A program made the position numbers and the translations under genes. DNA of 64,000 nucleotides from Crocinitomicaceae bacterium (GTDB taxonomy: Bacteria; Bacteroidota; Bacteroidia; Flavobacteriales_D; Crocinitomicaceae). Position 1 is the first letter of the stretch; each line of letters opens with the position of its first letter. Positions 34,413 to 43,850 of this stretch are shown piece after piece. The DNA lies in contig JAOASF010000104.1 in assembly GCA_025210175.1 (NCBI GenBank), positions 1 through 64,000 on the forward strand. Direction: 5' to 3'. A model generated the notes under the pieces. The model saw nothing but the letters and a program-made list of their open reading frames with translations. It was not told the DNA's origin and did no database searches.

Positions 34413-35147
34413 ATGAAAGGGTTCTGGTTCATTTTTGGAAATCTGTGGAAGTTGTACGTGGGGGTGTTATTTTGCCTTACCGCAATACTTTTGTACCCAT
34501 TTTTCATCTTTGTTTTGTCCACACCATCCGGTAAAAAATCGAGCTTTAGACTCTTTGTCTTTTGGTCGCGCCTTTTTCAAGTACTATGTCTTTATCCCAC
34601 CAAAAATAGGGGTGTTCATCAGCTTGAAGGGCCAAAGATTATCGTTGCAAATCACACTTCGTATTTAGACATTTTTCTCATGTTTGCTCACTTTCCGAAA
34701 GAACCGTTTTTGTTCATGGGCAAAAGTGAAATATTGGGCTATCCCATTTTGAAAACCTATTTCAGAAACTTGAATATTCCGGTGGATAGAAAGTCAAAAA
34801 TGGGCTCGGCAAAATCGTTTTTAGCAGCTAAAAAGGCTTTGAGTGACGGTTTTAGTGTCGTTATTTTTCCAGAAGGTGGCATACCCGATATTCTAGCACC
34901 AGAGGTCGCTCGGTTCAAGGATGGCGCATTTCGGCTTGCACAGGTAAGTAATGTACCCATTTTGCCAGTTGCCATTTTGAATCATTATCGGCTTTTTTCA
35001 GATCCAGGCTTGCCTTTTGGTTCAGCGCGACCAGGTCTTTCTGTTTTTCAAATTTTGGACCCGATTTACCTAGAAAATAAAACGAATATTGCGCAAGTGA
35101 GTAAAGATTGTCGGGAGAAAATTAGAGAGCAACTCTTGCACGGATAA
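34413..35147 (+). CDS. 1-acyl-sn-glycerol-3-phosphate acyltransferase (PlsC-like)
   Basis: 244 residues. An N-terminal membrane helix (about 12-34) is followed by the acyltransferase motifs: NHTSYLD (HX4D, near 83), the phosphate-binding FPEGG (near 152) and PILPVAI. PlsC-type enzymes add the second acyl chain in phosphatidic acid synthesis; some homologues act on ornithine or other lipids. The ATG at 34413 is chosen over the TTG at 34395. A weak TAATTTAG (34400-34407) may be its -7 element, divergent from trpS. Confidence 0.9.
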   Translation: MKGFWFIFGNLWKLYVGVLFCLTAILLYPFFIFVLSTPSGKKSSFRLFVFWSRLFQVLCLYPTKNRGVHQLEGPKIIVANHTSYLDIFLMFAHFPKEPFLFMGKSEILGYPILKTYFRNLNIPVDRKSKMGSAKSFLAAKKALSDGFSVVIFPEGGIPDILAPEVARFKDGAFRLAQVSNVPILPVAILNHYRLFSDPGLPFGSARPGLSVFQILDPIYLENKTNIAQVSKDCREKIREQLLHG

Positions 35148-35151
35148 TTTG

Positions 35152-35159
35152 TATTTTTG
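35152..35159 (+). promoter_or_regulatory. -7 promoter element (TATTTTTG) of gatC
   Basis: Exact TAnnTTTG, 14 bases before the gatC ATG and just after the acyltransferase stop. Confidence 0.6.
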
Positions 35160-35173
35160 CCCAAAATAGGAGG

Positions 35174-35461
35174 ATGAAGATTACAGACGAAATCATAGAT
35201 CACATTGCACATCTTGCGCGATTGGAATTTTCTGGAGAGAAAAAAGAAACCATTAAGCAAGACATGGAGAAGATAATTTCGTTCATGGAAAAGCTCCAAG
35301 AGGTGGATACCGAAAAGGTTGAACCTCTCATATTCATGTCGGATGAGGTGAATGTGCTTCGCGAAGATGTGGCTGAGGTTAGTTTGACTCAGCAACAAGC
35401 TTTGGAAAACGCACCCAAGAAAGATTCTGACTACTTCCGTATTCCCAAGGTATTGGGTTAA
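35174..35461 (+). CDS. gatC: Aspartyl/glutamyl-tRNA amidotransferase subunit C
   Basis: 95 residues with the GatC pattern: an N-terminal IDHIAHLARLEFSGEK, then QDMEKIISFMEKLQEVDTEKVEPL, and a C-terminal DSDYFRIPKVLG. GatC is the small clamp subunit of the GatCAB amidotransferase that makes Gln-tRNA-Gln (and sometimes Asn-tRNA-Asn). gatA and gatB are elsewhere. The stop overlaps the convergent ppk2 stop. Confidence 0.95.
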   Translation: MKITDEIIDHIAHLARLEFSGEKKETIKQDMEKIISFMEKLQEVDTEKVEPLIFMSDEVNVLREDVAEVSLTQQQALENAPKKDSDYFRIPKVLG

Positions 35462-36237
35462 TACGATATTCTCGCCTTTTCGTAATTCGGTGTGAATTTG
35501 TCACTTTTTAAAGGAGGGAACTGAGGGTCCATTTTTTTGAGTGTATCAGCAACCAATTTACTTACTGCATACAATTTGGTCCAATTTCGATTGCAAGGTA
35601 CTATGTGCCAAGGAACGTCATTGCATTTTAGGAATATCTTTTCATACACTTCCATGAATTCAGCCCAATGCTCTCTGGTTTCCCAATCTTGGTCTGAATG
35701 TTTCCAATGCTTTTCTGGCGTATCTATTCGTTCGCGTAGTTTTTTGGCTTGAACATTTGGAGCGATGTTCATGTAAACTTTAATGATTTTGGTTCCATTC
35801 TCTTCAGCCATTCGTTCAAAATCATTGATTTGTTTGTATCGCTTTTCAATGTCACGTGCCGCCAACCCGCCATATACACTGGGTACCAATATATCCTCGT
35901 AATGTGATCTGTTGAAAACGGTAATCATACCTTTTTCAGGCATCTTGTCGTGGACGCGCCATAAAAAATCATGGGTCAACTCTTCAACACTAGGAGCCTT
36001 AAAGGAATGAACATTCACCCATGCCGGTGATACCAGCTTGAACAATTCGCGAATCAAACCATCTTTTCCGGAACCGTCCATGCCTTGCAAGACCAACAGT
36101 ACTGATCGCTGATGTTCGGCAAACAAGCGTTTAGAATATTCGTAAATATCAGCCAATAGACGCTGAGTATCGCGTTCCATTTTAGCTTTTCGCCATGAAC
36201 TTGGTCCGTTCGGGTCGTGTTTTTTCAAGAGGTTCAT
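35458..36237 (-). CDS. Polyphosphate kinase 2 family protein
   Basis: 259 residues with the PPK2 core. Walker A is QGMDGSGKDGLIRELF (about 51-65). FKAPSVEELTHDFLWRVHDKMPEKG and the Walker B-like FNRSHYEDILVPSVYG follow, then a lid segment (RERIDTPEKHWKHSDQDWETREHW). PPK2 enzymes transfer phosphate from polyphosphate to nucleoside mono- or diphosphates. Single-domain length; class not determinable by eye. Start overlaps the upstream EEP gene stop, so they are coupled. Confidence 0.93.
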   Translation of the reverse strand: MNLLKKHDPNGPSSWRKAKMERDTQRLLADIYEYSKRLFAEHQRSVLLVLQGMDGSGKDGLIRELFKLVSPAWVNVHSFKAPSVEELTHDFLWRVHDKMPEKGMITVFNRSHYEDILVPSVYGGLAARDIEKRYKQINDFERMAEENGTKIIKVYMNIAPNVQAKKLRERIDTPEKHWKHSDQDWETREHWAEFMEVYEKIFLKCNDVPWHIVPCNRNWTKLYAVSKLVADTLKKMDPQFPPLKSDKFTPNYEKARISY

Positions 36238-37202
36238 TTTGTCAATTTAAGATATATAGGCAAATGATCCGAATACCCACCGTAGTAAGTTTCTCCTCCG
36301 AAGGTAGCATTTGGTTTTTTAGTTCCGTCCGGAAACTCGTGTAAAAGTTTTTCGGAGGAGTAGACAAATGCTTTTTTGTCAATAATGTGAAGGCCCTCTG
36401 GGGTCAGTAAGTTGTTGGAAACTAGAAACTGATCATAGAGCAACCATTTTTTGTTGTGCACAAGCGTGCCAATTCCTTTTTCCTGTATTTCGTGCATCAG
36501 GTTGACCATCATTGGTTTTTCTTTTTGGTTCAACAAGGTTTCAATATTTCCGATACTGGCATCTGAAGGCTCGTCGTTAAAGTCTCCCATCACCAATACC
36601 TGGGCCTCTGGGTCGTCCATTTGGATCAAGCGAAGTCGATTGTACAAAACCTTCGAGGCAGCCATGCGCTTTTCAGCCGTTTCGCCCACACCATCTCTTC
36701 TGCTCGACCAATGGTTCACGAAAACATGAATCGTCTGCTCATCAGAATCCATTCCTTGAAAATATAGGATGTCGCGCGTGCTAAATTCGGGGTCATCCGG
36801 AATCCGAATTTGGATTTTTTCTTCGTGCAAACTCTTCAATTTATCTGCGTCGTAAAGCAGGGCACAATCAATTCCTCTCTTGTCGTCTGAGTTGAAGTGA
36901 ACGATTTTGTAGGTTGTGTTTTTGAGTTCGTTGTTGTGGGCTATGTCCAAGGCTACTTTAGCATTTTCTATTTCTACAAGGCCAATAAGGAGGGGGTTTT
37001 TACCTGTAATCTGGTGTAGAACTTGCGATAATAGGCTCGTTTTTTTGTCCAATCTATTTTGACTCCACGACATGGTGCCAATTTTTGTGAATGCCTGACC
37101 TTCGTTCAAGGGATCGGCATGATAGTCAAAGAGGTTTTGCACATTGTAAAAAACGACGGTTTCATCGTATAATGGAGTAAGATCGAGAGGGGCTTTGTTC
37201 AT
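36234..37202 (-). CDS. Endonuclease/exonuclease/phosphatase-family protein
   Basis: 322 residues with the EEP active-site series: YNVQNLFDYH (start), LVEIENAK, the NHWSSRRDGVGET segment, MGDFNDEPSD, and the terminal SDHLPIYLKL. These hold the metal-binding Asn, Glu, Asp and catalytic His. No signal peptide, so probably cytoplasmic. The substrate may be DNA, RNA or a phosphoester; not resolvable. First gene of a two-gene operon with ppk2. Confidence 0.9.
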   Translation of the reverse strand: MNKAPLDLTPLYDETVVFYNVQNLFDYHADPLNEGQAFTKIGTMSWSQNRLDKKTSLLSQVLHQITGKNPLLIGLVEIENAKVALDIAHNNELKNTTYKIVHFNSDDKRGIDCALLYDADKLKSLHEEKIQIRIPDDPEFSTRDILYFQGMDSDEQTIHVFVNHWSSRRDGVGETAEKRMAASKVLYNRLRLIQMDDPEAQVLVMGDFNDEPSDASIGNIETLLNQKEKPMMVNLMHEIQEKGIGTLVHNKKWLLYDQFLVSNNLLTPEGLHIIDKKAFVYSSEKLLHEFPDGTKKPNATFGGETYYGGYSDHLPIYLKLTK

Positions 37203-37353
37203 ACGATGTTAGTTCTTGTGTGTAGAGGGATATGTTCTTACAAAGTTAGTTGAAAGAATAGAAGGTCAAAACCAAAAGAATGGATTCCGAAAATGCAAGG
37301 TTTTTTGGCAATTCGAAAGTGTCTAATTATAGCGTTTTCCCTTAGATATTCAG

Positions 37354-37361
37354 TACATTTG
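37354..37361 (+). promoter_or_regulatory. -7 promoter element (TACATTTG) of aspS
   Basis: Exact TAnnTTTG, 23 bases before the aspS ATG. A gtttt block (37334-37338) lies at -33 distance. Confidence 0.65.
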
Positions 37362-37384
37362 CGCCTGAAATCAAAAGAAAATAC

Positions 37385-39130
37385 ATGTTTAGGACGCATA
37401 CTTGTGGAGAATTACGTGAAGAGCATATAGGCGAAGTAGTGACCCTTTCTGGGTGGATTCAAAAGTCGAGAGATTTGGGAGGTATGACCTTTATCGATCT
37501 ACGCGACCGTTATGGAATTACACAGTTGGCTTTTAATTTGGAGGAGAATGAAAGCCTGTGCTTGTCTGCTCGTAAGCTCGGACGCGAATTTGTGGTTCAA
37601 ATAGAGGGAGAGGTAATTGAAAGAGCAAGTAAGAATGCTAAGATGCCTACCGGTAATATAGAAATTAAAGTAGCGAAATTGGTTGTGCTTAATGCAGCTA
37701 AAACTCCCCCTTTTACGATTGAAGACAATACGGACGGGGGAGAGGAGTTGAGAGCTCAGTATCGCTATTTGGATTTGAGAAGAAAGCCAGTGCAAAACAA
37801 ATTAATGTTGCGCAACCAAGTGGCTCTTCAAACAAGAGTTTATTTGGATGGTCAAGGTTTCTGGGATGTTGAAACTCCTTATCTGATTAAATCTACCCCT
37901 GAGGGAGCGCGCGATTTTGTTGTGCCTAGTCGCATGAACGAAGGGCAGTTTTACGCTTTACCACAGTCTCCTCAAACATTCAAGCAGTTGTTGATGGTTT
38001 CAGGTTTCGACCGTTACTATCAGATTGTGAAATGTTTCCGTGATGAGGATCTTCGAGCAGATCGCCAACCTGAGTTTACACAAATCGACTGTGAAATGGC
38101 CTTTGTGGAACAAGAGGATGTATTGATGATGTTTGAAGGCATGGTTAAGCATTTGTTTAAGTCCATAAAGAATTATGAATGGGACCAGGCTTTTCCGCGA
38201 ATGACTTACGCAGAGGCGATGGAAAAGTACGGATCTGATAAGCCTGATATTCGATTCGGAATGGAGTTTAACGATATTTCGGATTTGGCTCAAAACAAAG
38301 GTTTTGTGGTTTTCGATCAGGCAGAGGTAGTTTTGGCCATTAATGCAGAAGACTGTGCGATTTATACGAGAAAACAGTTGGACGCGCTAACAGCCTGGGT
38401 TAAACGACCGCAAATTGGAGCAAAAGGATTGGTTTATGTGAAATACAATGAAGATGGAACTATAAAGTCATCAGTAGACAAGTTCTATTCCGAAGAAGAT
38501 TTAAAGTCTTGGTTGGAAAGAGCAGGCGCTAAACCAGGTGATTTGATGTTTGTGTTGTCTGGAGAATTGGATAAGACGCGCAAACAAATGAATGAGTTGC
38601 GATTGCACATGGGGAATGAACTTGGTTTGAGAAATCCGAACGTGTTCAAGCCTGTATGGGTTGTTGACTTCCCACTTCTGGAGTGGGACGAGGAAAGCGG
38701 TCGCTACCACGCCATGCACCATCCTTTTACTTCGCCTAAACCAGAAGATTTGGATCTAATTAATACGGATCCAGGTAAGGTTCGTGCCAATGCCTACGAT
38801 TTGGCCATGAACGGAGTGGAACTCGGAGGAGGATCCATTCGTATTCACGACCGAGATTTGCAGGCAAAAATGTTTGACCTACTTGGTTTCACGTCAGAAG
38901 AAGCACAAGCTCAATTTGGATTCTTGATGAATGCCTTTGAATACGGAGCGCCACCGCATGGAGGTTTGGCCTTTGGTTTGGATCGATTGGTTGCAACAAT
39001 GGGAGGTTCTGAGTCCATTCGAGACTATATTGCTTTTCCGAAAAATAACTCTGGAAGGGATGTAATGATCGATGCACCGTCACCGTTAGACGCTGCTCAG
39101 TTGGATGAATTGAATATTCAATTGAAGTAA
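37385..39130 (+). CDS. aspS: Aspartyl-tRNA synthetase
   Basis: 581 residues, bacterial-type class II. An N-terminal OB anticodon domain ([22 protein letters not shown]) is followed by motif 2 ([22 protein letters not shown]), the bacterial GAD insertion (about 285-420), and motif 3 ([18 protein letters not shown]). The start [10 protein letters not shown] is standard. It charges tRNA-Asp, or also tRNA-Asn where asparagine is made by GatCAB. The next gene starts within its stop codon (taATG). Confidence 0.97.
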   Translation: MFRTHTCGELREEHIGEVVTLSGWIQKSRDLGGMTFIDLRDRYGITQLAFNLEENESLCLSARKLGREFVVQIEGEVIERASKNAKMPTGNIEIKVAKLVVLNAAKTPPFTIEDNTDGGEELRAQYRYLDLRRKPVQNKLMLRNQVALQTRVYLDGQGFWDVETPYLIKSTPEGARDFVVPSRMNEGQFYALPQSPQTFKQLLMVSGFDRYYQIVKCFRDEDLRADRQPEFTQIDCEMAFVEQEDVLMMFEGMVKHLFKSIKNYEWDQAFPRMTYAEAMEKYGSDKPDIRFGMEFNDISDLAQNKGFVVFDQAEVVLAINAEDCAIYTRKQLDALTAWVKRPQIGAKGLVYVKYNEDGTIKSSVDKFYSEEDLKSWLERAGAKPGDLMFVLSGELDKTRKQMNELRLHMGNELGLRNPNVFKPVWVVDFPLLEWDEESGRYHAMHHPFTSPKPEDLDLINTDPGKVRANAYDLAMNGVELGGGSIRIHDRDLQAKMFDLLGFTSEEAQAQFGFLMNAFEYGAPPHGGLAFGLDRLVATMGGSESIRDYIAFPKNNSGRDVMIDAPSPLDAAQLDELNIQLK

Positions 39131-39369
39131 TGTCGTTTCTCGATTTATTTGGCTACCTAGCATCGGGAGTTGTCTTGCTTTCGTTTTTAATGAAAGACAT
39201 TCGCAAACTCAGATGGTTGAGTATTGTGGGGTGTACAATGTTCATTGTGTACGGTTTTTTAATCGACTCCGTTCCTGTAATCGTTACCAATGTGGCCATT
39301 TCGAGCATCAACTTGTGGCATTTGTTTGTTATAAAGGACAAAAACCAATTAACTTCAAAGAAGGATTAG
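39130..39369 (+). CDS. Small three-helix membrane protein, YgjV-like or SemiSWEET-like
   Basis: 79 residues with three hydrophobic helices (about 5-22, 28-47 and 49-68) and a lysine-rich tail. The pattern GYLASGVVLLSFLMKDIRKLRWLSIVGC followed by FIVYGF fits the YgjV family or a single three-helix bundle of the SemiSWEET fold. Either would dimerise to form a transporter. Substrate unknown. It sits between aspS, with which it shares one base, and cysS, probably on one transcript. Confidence 0.75.
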   Translation: MSFLDLFGYLASGVVLLSFLMKDIRKLRWLSIVGCTMFIVYGFLIDSVPVIVTNVAISSINLWHLFVIKDKNQLTSKKD

Positions 39370-39403
39370 TTTGTTAATCGTTGATTTTCAAAAAGATAAG
39401 AAA

Positions 39404-40867
39404 ATGCACAATAAAGAAAACTTACACATATACAATACACTAACCGGTAAAAAGGAGGCCTTTAAGTCTATAGTTCCTGACAAAATAGGCTTGTATGTTT
39501 GTGGTCCAACTCTTTATTCGGAACCCCACATGGGCAATATGCGAACCTTTATCAACTTTGATATGGTCTACCGCTATTTGACTTTTATTGGATATGATGT
39601 AAAGTATGTGAGAAACATCACCGATGCGGGGCATATTACCAATAGTGCGGGAAATGCTGTGGACGCTATAGGAACGGCTGCACGATTGGAGCAAGTACAG
39701 TCGCTCGAAATCGTATACAAGTTCAATACAAAATTTCAGGAGCTACAGCGTTTGTACAACATGCTTCCGCCAAGTATTGAGCCAACGGCCACAGGTCATA
39801 TTCAAGAACAAATCGAATTGATTGAAAAAATTCTTGAAAATGGGATGGGGTATGTAGTGAATGGATCGGTTTATTTTGATGTTAAAGCCTATACCGAGAA
39901 ATACGAGTACGGAATATTGAGTGGTCGGAAAATAGAGGAATTAGAAGAAGAAACCAGAGAGCTCAACGCCCAAAGCGAAAAAAGATTTTTTGCTGATTTT
40001 GCCTTGTGGAAGAAAGCGAACCCGGACGATATGCAGATTTGGCGATCGCCTTGGGGAAATGGGAATCCAGGTTGGCATATTGAATGTACGGCAATGAGTA
40101 CAAAGTATTTGGGAGCTGAATTTGACATTCACGGAGGCGGAATGGATCTAAAATTCCCACATCATGAAGATGAAATTGCCCAGAGTTGTGCTTCATTGGG
40201 TAAACAGCCTGCGCGTTATTGGATGCATGCAAATATGCTCAACGTAAACGGTCAGAAAATGAGTAAATCTTTCGGAAATTATTTCCTACCTAAGGAAATC
40301 GTCGAAGGAAAAACCGAAATATTTGATAAGCCATATTCGGCTGAGGTTGTTCGTTTTTTAATGATGCAAGCTCATTATCGAAGCACCATGGATATGTCTT
40401 CTGAATCATTGGCGGCAGCGGAGAAAGGGTTACAAAGATTGTTTGAAGCCGTTAATACGCTCGATAAAGTAGAGGCAAAGACAAGCTCATCCTATGATGT
40501 AGATGGCTTGATCGAGAGTTTTTACAGAGCGATGGACGATGATTTCAATACACCGATGCTCATTGCACAGCTATTTGAGGCAACACGCTTTATCAATACT
40601 TTGAACGATGGAAAAGAAACCATCACTGAGAAGGATAAGGCAAGTCTATTGAAAGAGATGAAAGGGTTTTTGATGGATGTGCTTGGGGTAAAAGGTGAAG
40701 AGACGCAAGCCGATGACAGACTATCACCAGTTATGGATTTGGTTCTAGAGCTTCGTCAGAGCGCTCGTGAGGCGAAAGATTGGACAATGAGCGACAAAAT
40801 AAGAGATGGCTTGTTGGCTGCTGGAATAATTGTGAAAGATAGCAAGGAAGGTACGAGCTGGAAATAA
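39404..40867 (+). CDS. cysS: Cysteinyl-tRNA synthetase
   Basis: 487 residues from the ATG at 39404. The frame opens at a TTG at 39371, but the family start is the later one. The HIGH-like motif is SEPHMGNMRT, KMSKS is GQKMSKSFGN, and the zinc ligands lie in YVCGPT, HIECTAMS and HHEDEIAQS. A DALR-type helical tail follows. It charges tRNA-Cys. The last gene of an aspS-ygjV-like-cysS run, followed by a very strong hairpin. Confidence 0.97.
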   Translation: MHNKENLHIYNTLTGKKEAFKSIVPDKIGLYVCGPTLYSEPHMGNMRTFINFDMVYRYLTFIGYDVKYVRNITDAGHITNSAGNAVDAIGTAARLEQVQSLEIVYKFNTKFQELQRLYNMLPPSIEPTATGHIQEQIELIEKILENGMGYVVNGSVYFDVKAYTEKYEYGILSGRKIEELEEETRELNAQSEKRFFADFALWKKANPDDMQIWRSPWGNGNPGWHIECTAMSTKYLGAEFDIHGGGMDLKFPHHEDEIAQSCASLGKQPARYWMHANMLNVNGQKMSKSFGNYFLPKEIVEGKTEIFDKPYSAEVVRFLMMQAHYRSTMDMSSESLAAAEKGLQRLFEAVNTLDKVEAKTSSSYDVDGLIESFYRAMDDDFNTPMLIAQLFEATRFINTLNDGKETITEKDKASLLKEMKGFLMDVLGVKGEETQADDRLSPVMDLVLELRQSAREAKDWTMSDKIRDGLLAAGIIVKDSKEGTSWK

Positions 40868-40886
40868 GTAGTTCGGCTTTGACAAA

Positions 40887-40922
40887 ACAAAAATGGCGCC
40901 CGATTGAAGGCGCCATTTTTGT
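40887..40922. terminator. Strong bidirectional terminator, cysS and ompA-like
   Basis: A perfect 14-bp stem (40887-40900 with 40909-40922, core ggcgcc) with an eight-base loop and A/T tracts on both sides. It lies between convergent cysS and the T9SS operon and can serve both. Confidence 0.95.
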
Positions 40923-40934
40923 TTCTTGAATATT

Positions 40935-42929
40935 TTATTGATTAACAATCCACTTGAATTCCGTTCGACGATTCAACTGATGTTGTTCTTCTGTTTCTGC
41001 ATTAATGACAATTGGGTTGGTCTCGCCATATCCATTGGATGTAATTCTTTTGGCGGCAATACCGTGTTGAATTAAGTAATTCTTCACAGAAGTAGCACGT
41101 CGCTTAGAAAGAGCCAAATTGTATGAGTCCGTACCTCTACTGTCTGTATATGAACGCAAGAACACGTTGTATTGAGGTTTTGCTTTCATAATGGCTACAA
41201 TGGCATCCAATTGAGGGTAGGACTCCACTTTAATAACCGCACTGTTGAAGTCATATTGAATGTTTTCCAACAAATCGTTTTCATCGATTACTGCCACCGT
41301 GTTAGGAGCATCTAGCTGAACATCTACAGAATTGGTAAAAAACCCATCTTTACTCGCTCTAATTTTGTAGGATCCATCATTCACTCTCTCGAAATTGAAG
41401 AAACCATTATCGTCCGTTTGGGTGCTCATTTTATTACCATAAGGGTCCAGCATCGTTACTGTAACAGTGGTGTCAAATGGGAGCAAAATGGTATCGATAT
41501 ACTTTTTAACGCGTCCTGATAAATAGAAACTGCTATCGTTGTCATTTTGTCGAAGTTTCAGATCTTCTATTTTTAAATAACGTTGCGCATCTTTCGGGTA
41601 TTTCGGTTCATTTGATTCTGTTGAAGCAATTACTTCCTCCTCCTTTTTGTCGTGAGGCCCCTCATTCATAACGAAACCATAAATGTCATCCAAGCCCACA
41701 CCGTCTCTTCTGTTAGATGCTAGGAAACCGGTTTTTTCATCCGGGCCAAAGATCATAGCGAAATCGTCTCGAGAAGTGTTGAATGGTGGGTTAAGAGCAA
41801 AGGCTGGTTCCCAACCTGTTTTCGATTTTTTAGCTGTAAAGATGTCCATACCTCCCATTCCTTCTGGACGAGTCGATGCGAAGTAAAGCTCTTCAGATTT
41901 GCGGATTACGGGGTAAAGTTCGTCGAATTCAGAGTTCACTTCATTCCCGGCATTCATCGGCGCGGTCCATCCGTTGCCATTTTTCTTGCAAACGAAAATG
42001 TCGGTCCCTCCCAAAGATTGGGGTCTGTTTGAAATAAAATACAATTCGTTTCCATCTGCTGTTACAAATGCGTGTCCTTCGGAGTAATCATCTGTATTGT
42101 GCTCGAATGGGCGTAAGTCTGTAATGGCATGGGTATTCGGATCGAAATTTCCTATCAGTAGATCAAGAGCGAGCTGTCCACCTTTTTTCTTTTCTGGGGA
42201 CTTGTCAACGGTTAAATATGCCTTGTTATCTTTTGTAATAAAAACAGGCCCTTGATGATATGGGAATTCATTTCCATCTTCCACCTTGTAATTTTGTTTG
42301 GATTTTAGTCCGAAGATATCGGCACCAAAAATGGAGTAATAAGGATAGCCATTTTCTTCGTTGACTTTTTTATATCCAGGGTTTGACTCCGTTCTGTTCG
42401 ATGCGAAGAACAATTGTTGCTTAACAAATACACTTGGAAACTCAGTCATTTTTGAATTGACGTTTTCCATTCTCAACAGTTCATTCTTCGTTTCGATTTG
42501 CATCTTTTTGATGGCCTCATCACAACTCTTGATTTCAACAGAGTAATCTGCTGGAACAATGCTGTCATTTCCTTCCTGAGGAGGAATACTAATGCTTTGA
42601 TAAATCAATTTTGCATCCTCGTATTTACCGTTCATCTTCAAGATGTTGGCATAATAAGGTAGCAAACTATCGTTCGCATCTTTCAGTTCTACTGCATTTC
42701 TGTACCACTCTTCTGCATCGTCATATCGGTGTACCTTTTCGAAACAATAGGCTAGTTTACTAGAAGCCTCAAAAGTTCGCTTTTTGGCAAAGGCAACTTG
42801 ATAATAGTTTATAGCTTTCGCGTAAAGTCCAGCGTTCAAAGCGTCATTTCCAAAGTAGAGCGATTCTTGAGACCACACCGAAACAGTCACCATCAAGGTG
42901 AAAATAGGCAGAAGAAGGGTTTTGGTCAT
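40935..42929 (-). CDS. OmpA-family T9SS protein (PorE-like)
   Basis: 664 residues. Signal peptide MTKTLLLPIFTLMVTVSVWSQ. A TPR-like region (about 25-120, for example YAKAINYYQVAFAKK) precedes PD40-type propeller repeats (ELYFISNRPQSLGGTDIFV, ELYFASTRPEGMGGMDIF). A carboxypeptidase-regulatory-like beta domain (about 480-540) and a C-terminal OmpA domain (about 545-660) follow, the latter with peptidoglycan-binding TDSRGTDSYNLALSKRRA. This layout matches PorE-type proteins that tie the T9SS to peptidoglycan. I use the ATG at 42929, one base after the sprF-like stop. Third gene of the operon. Confidence 0.88.
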   Translation of the reverse strand: MTKTLLLPIFTLMVTVSVWSQESLYFGNDALNAGLYAKAINYYQVAFAKKRTFEASSKLAYCFEKVHRYDDAEEWYRNAVELKDANDSLLPYYANILKMNGKYEDAKLIYQSISIPPQEGNDSIVPADYSVEIKSCDEAIKKMQIETKNELLRMENVNSKMTEFPSVFVKQQLFFASNRTESNPGYKKVNEENGYPYYSIFGADIFGLKSKQNYKVEDGNEFPYHQGPVFITKDNKAYLTVDKSPEKKKGGQLALDLLIGNFDPNTHAITDLRPFEHNTDDYSEGHAFVTADGNELYFISNRPQSLGGTDIFVCKKNGNGWTAPMNAGNEVNSEFDELYPVIRKSEELYFASTRPEGMGGMDIFTAKKSKTGWEPAFALNPPFNTSRDDFAMIFGPDEKTGFLASNRRDGVGLDDIYGFVMNEGPHDKKEEEVIASTESNEPKYPKDAQRYLKIEDLKLRQNDNDSSFYLSGRVKKYIDTILLPFDTTVTVTMLDPYGNKMSTQTDDNGFFNFERVNDGSYKIRASKDGFFTNSVDVQLDAPNTVAVIDENDLLENIQYDFNSAVIKVESYPQLDAIVAIMKAKPQYNVFLRSYTDSRGTDSYNLALSKRRATSVKNYLIQHGIAAKRITSNGYGETNPIVINAETEEQHQLNRRTEFKWIVNQ

Positions 42930-42930
42930 T

Positions 42931-43848
42931 TTAAAAAGTTCGTGGGTTAATAAATGAAGGTCTTTCTTTAACAAAAACGTATCGTAGTTGAAGTTCATGA
43001 GAACCATTTGTTACTGAAGATAATCCATTTGTTTGAAAGTCGTATGCGTAACCAACAGAGAAATTTTGATTAATCTTATTTTGAACGATTAAGGATACTG
43101 ACTCATCATATCGATAGCCCAAGCCAAATCTAAACCTGTCTTGAATGGCCAACATAGGTGTAATGTCTAACTGAACTGGATTTCGGTATTCAAACTTCAA
43201 AGACATTGCTGGAATAAAAGCCAAATTCTTACCAATAGGAAAGCGTTGCTGAGCAATAAAATAGTATCGCGTAACGGCACGTGATGTTACGGCTCTGTCT
43301 ACATCTGTATAGGCTATCTTGTATTGAATTACGTTTTCAGAAGACAAGCCTATTTTGGTATTTCTGTTGTACAAAAACAAGCCCCATGTGGTAGCAGGAG
43401 AAAAATTGCTCATGTACAATGTGGCAATGGCTGCATCTCCTGAACTTTCGAATGTAGATTGGGTACCGTCAATTACGTGTTGCTTAAACCCAAGACCAAC
43501 ACCCGCACTTAGCCAAGTGGTTTGGGTTAAACGAATGCGGTAGTTAATATTCCCCAACAACAACCTTTGTGTAAGTAAAGAAGCTTGATCGTTGACTAGT
43601 TGAGCACCAAACCCCCATTTTTCATTGCGTGAAACACCGTCTACTGATATGAATTGAGTTTTTGGGGCACCCGGCACACTGTTCCACATGGATTTAAAAC
43701 CACCAGAAACAGCCCAAAATCCTTCATAGCCGCTTGCAGCTGTATTTACTAGCATGGGGTTAAACATATATTGAGATAAACGAGTTGACTGTTGAGCATA
43801 ACCTGCTCCAACGATCAAACATAAGATTAGGGTATAAAGCTGTTTCAT
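42931..43848 (-). CDS. SprF/PorP-family outer membrane protein
   Basis: 305 residues. Signal peptide MKQLYTLILCLIVGAGYAQQ, then the PorP/SprF opening STRLSQYMFNPMLVNTAASGYEG and barrel strands to the C-terminus (HELQLRYVFVKERP). In Flavobacterium, SprF is needed for export of the adhesin SprB; PorP-like paralogues usually accompany one type B cargo each. It lies two bases after that cargo gene, which fits a dedicated exporter or anchor for the Ig-repeat adhesin. Confidence 0.93.
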   Translation of the reverse strand: MKQLYTLILCLIVGAGYAQQSTRLSQYMFNPMLVNTAASGYEGFWAVSGGFKSMWNSVPGAPKTQFISVDGVSRNEKWGFGAQLVNDQASLLTQRLLLGNINYRIRLTQTTWLSAGVGLGFKQHVIDGTQSTFESSGDAAIATLYMSNFSPATTWGLFLYNRNTKIGLSSENVIQYKIAYTDVDRAVTSRAVTRYYFIAQQRFPIGKNLAFIPAMSLKFEYRNPVQLDITPMLAIQDRFRFGLGYRYDESVSLIVQNKINQNFSVGYAYDFQTNGLSSVTNGSHELQLRYVFVKERPSFINPRTF

Positions 43849-43850
43849 GT

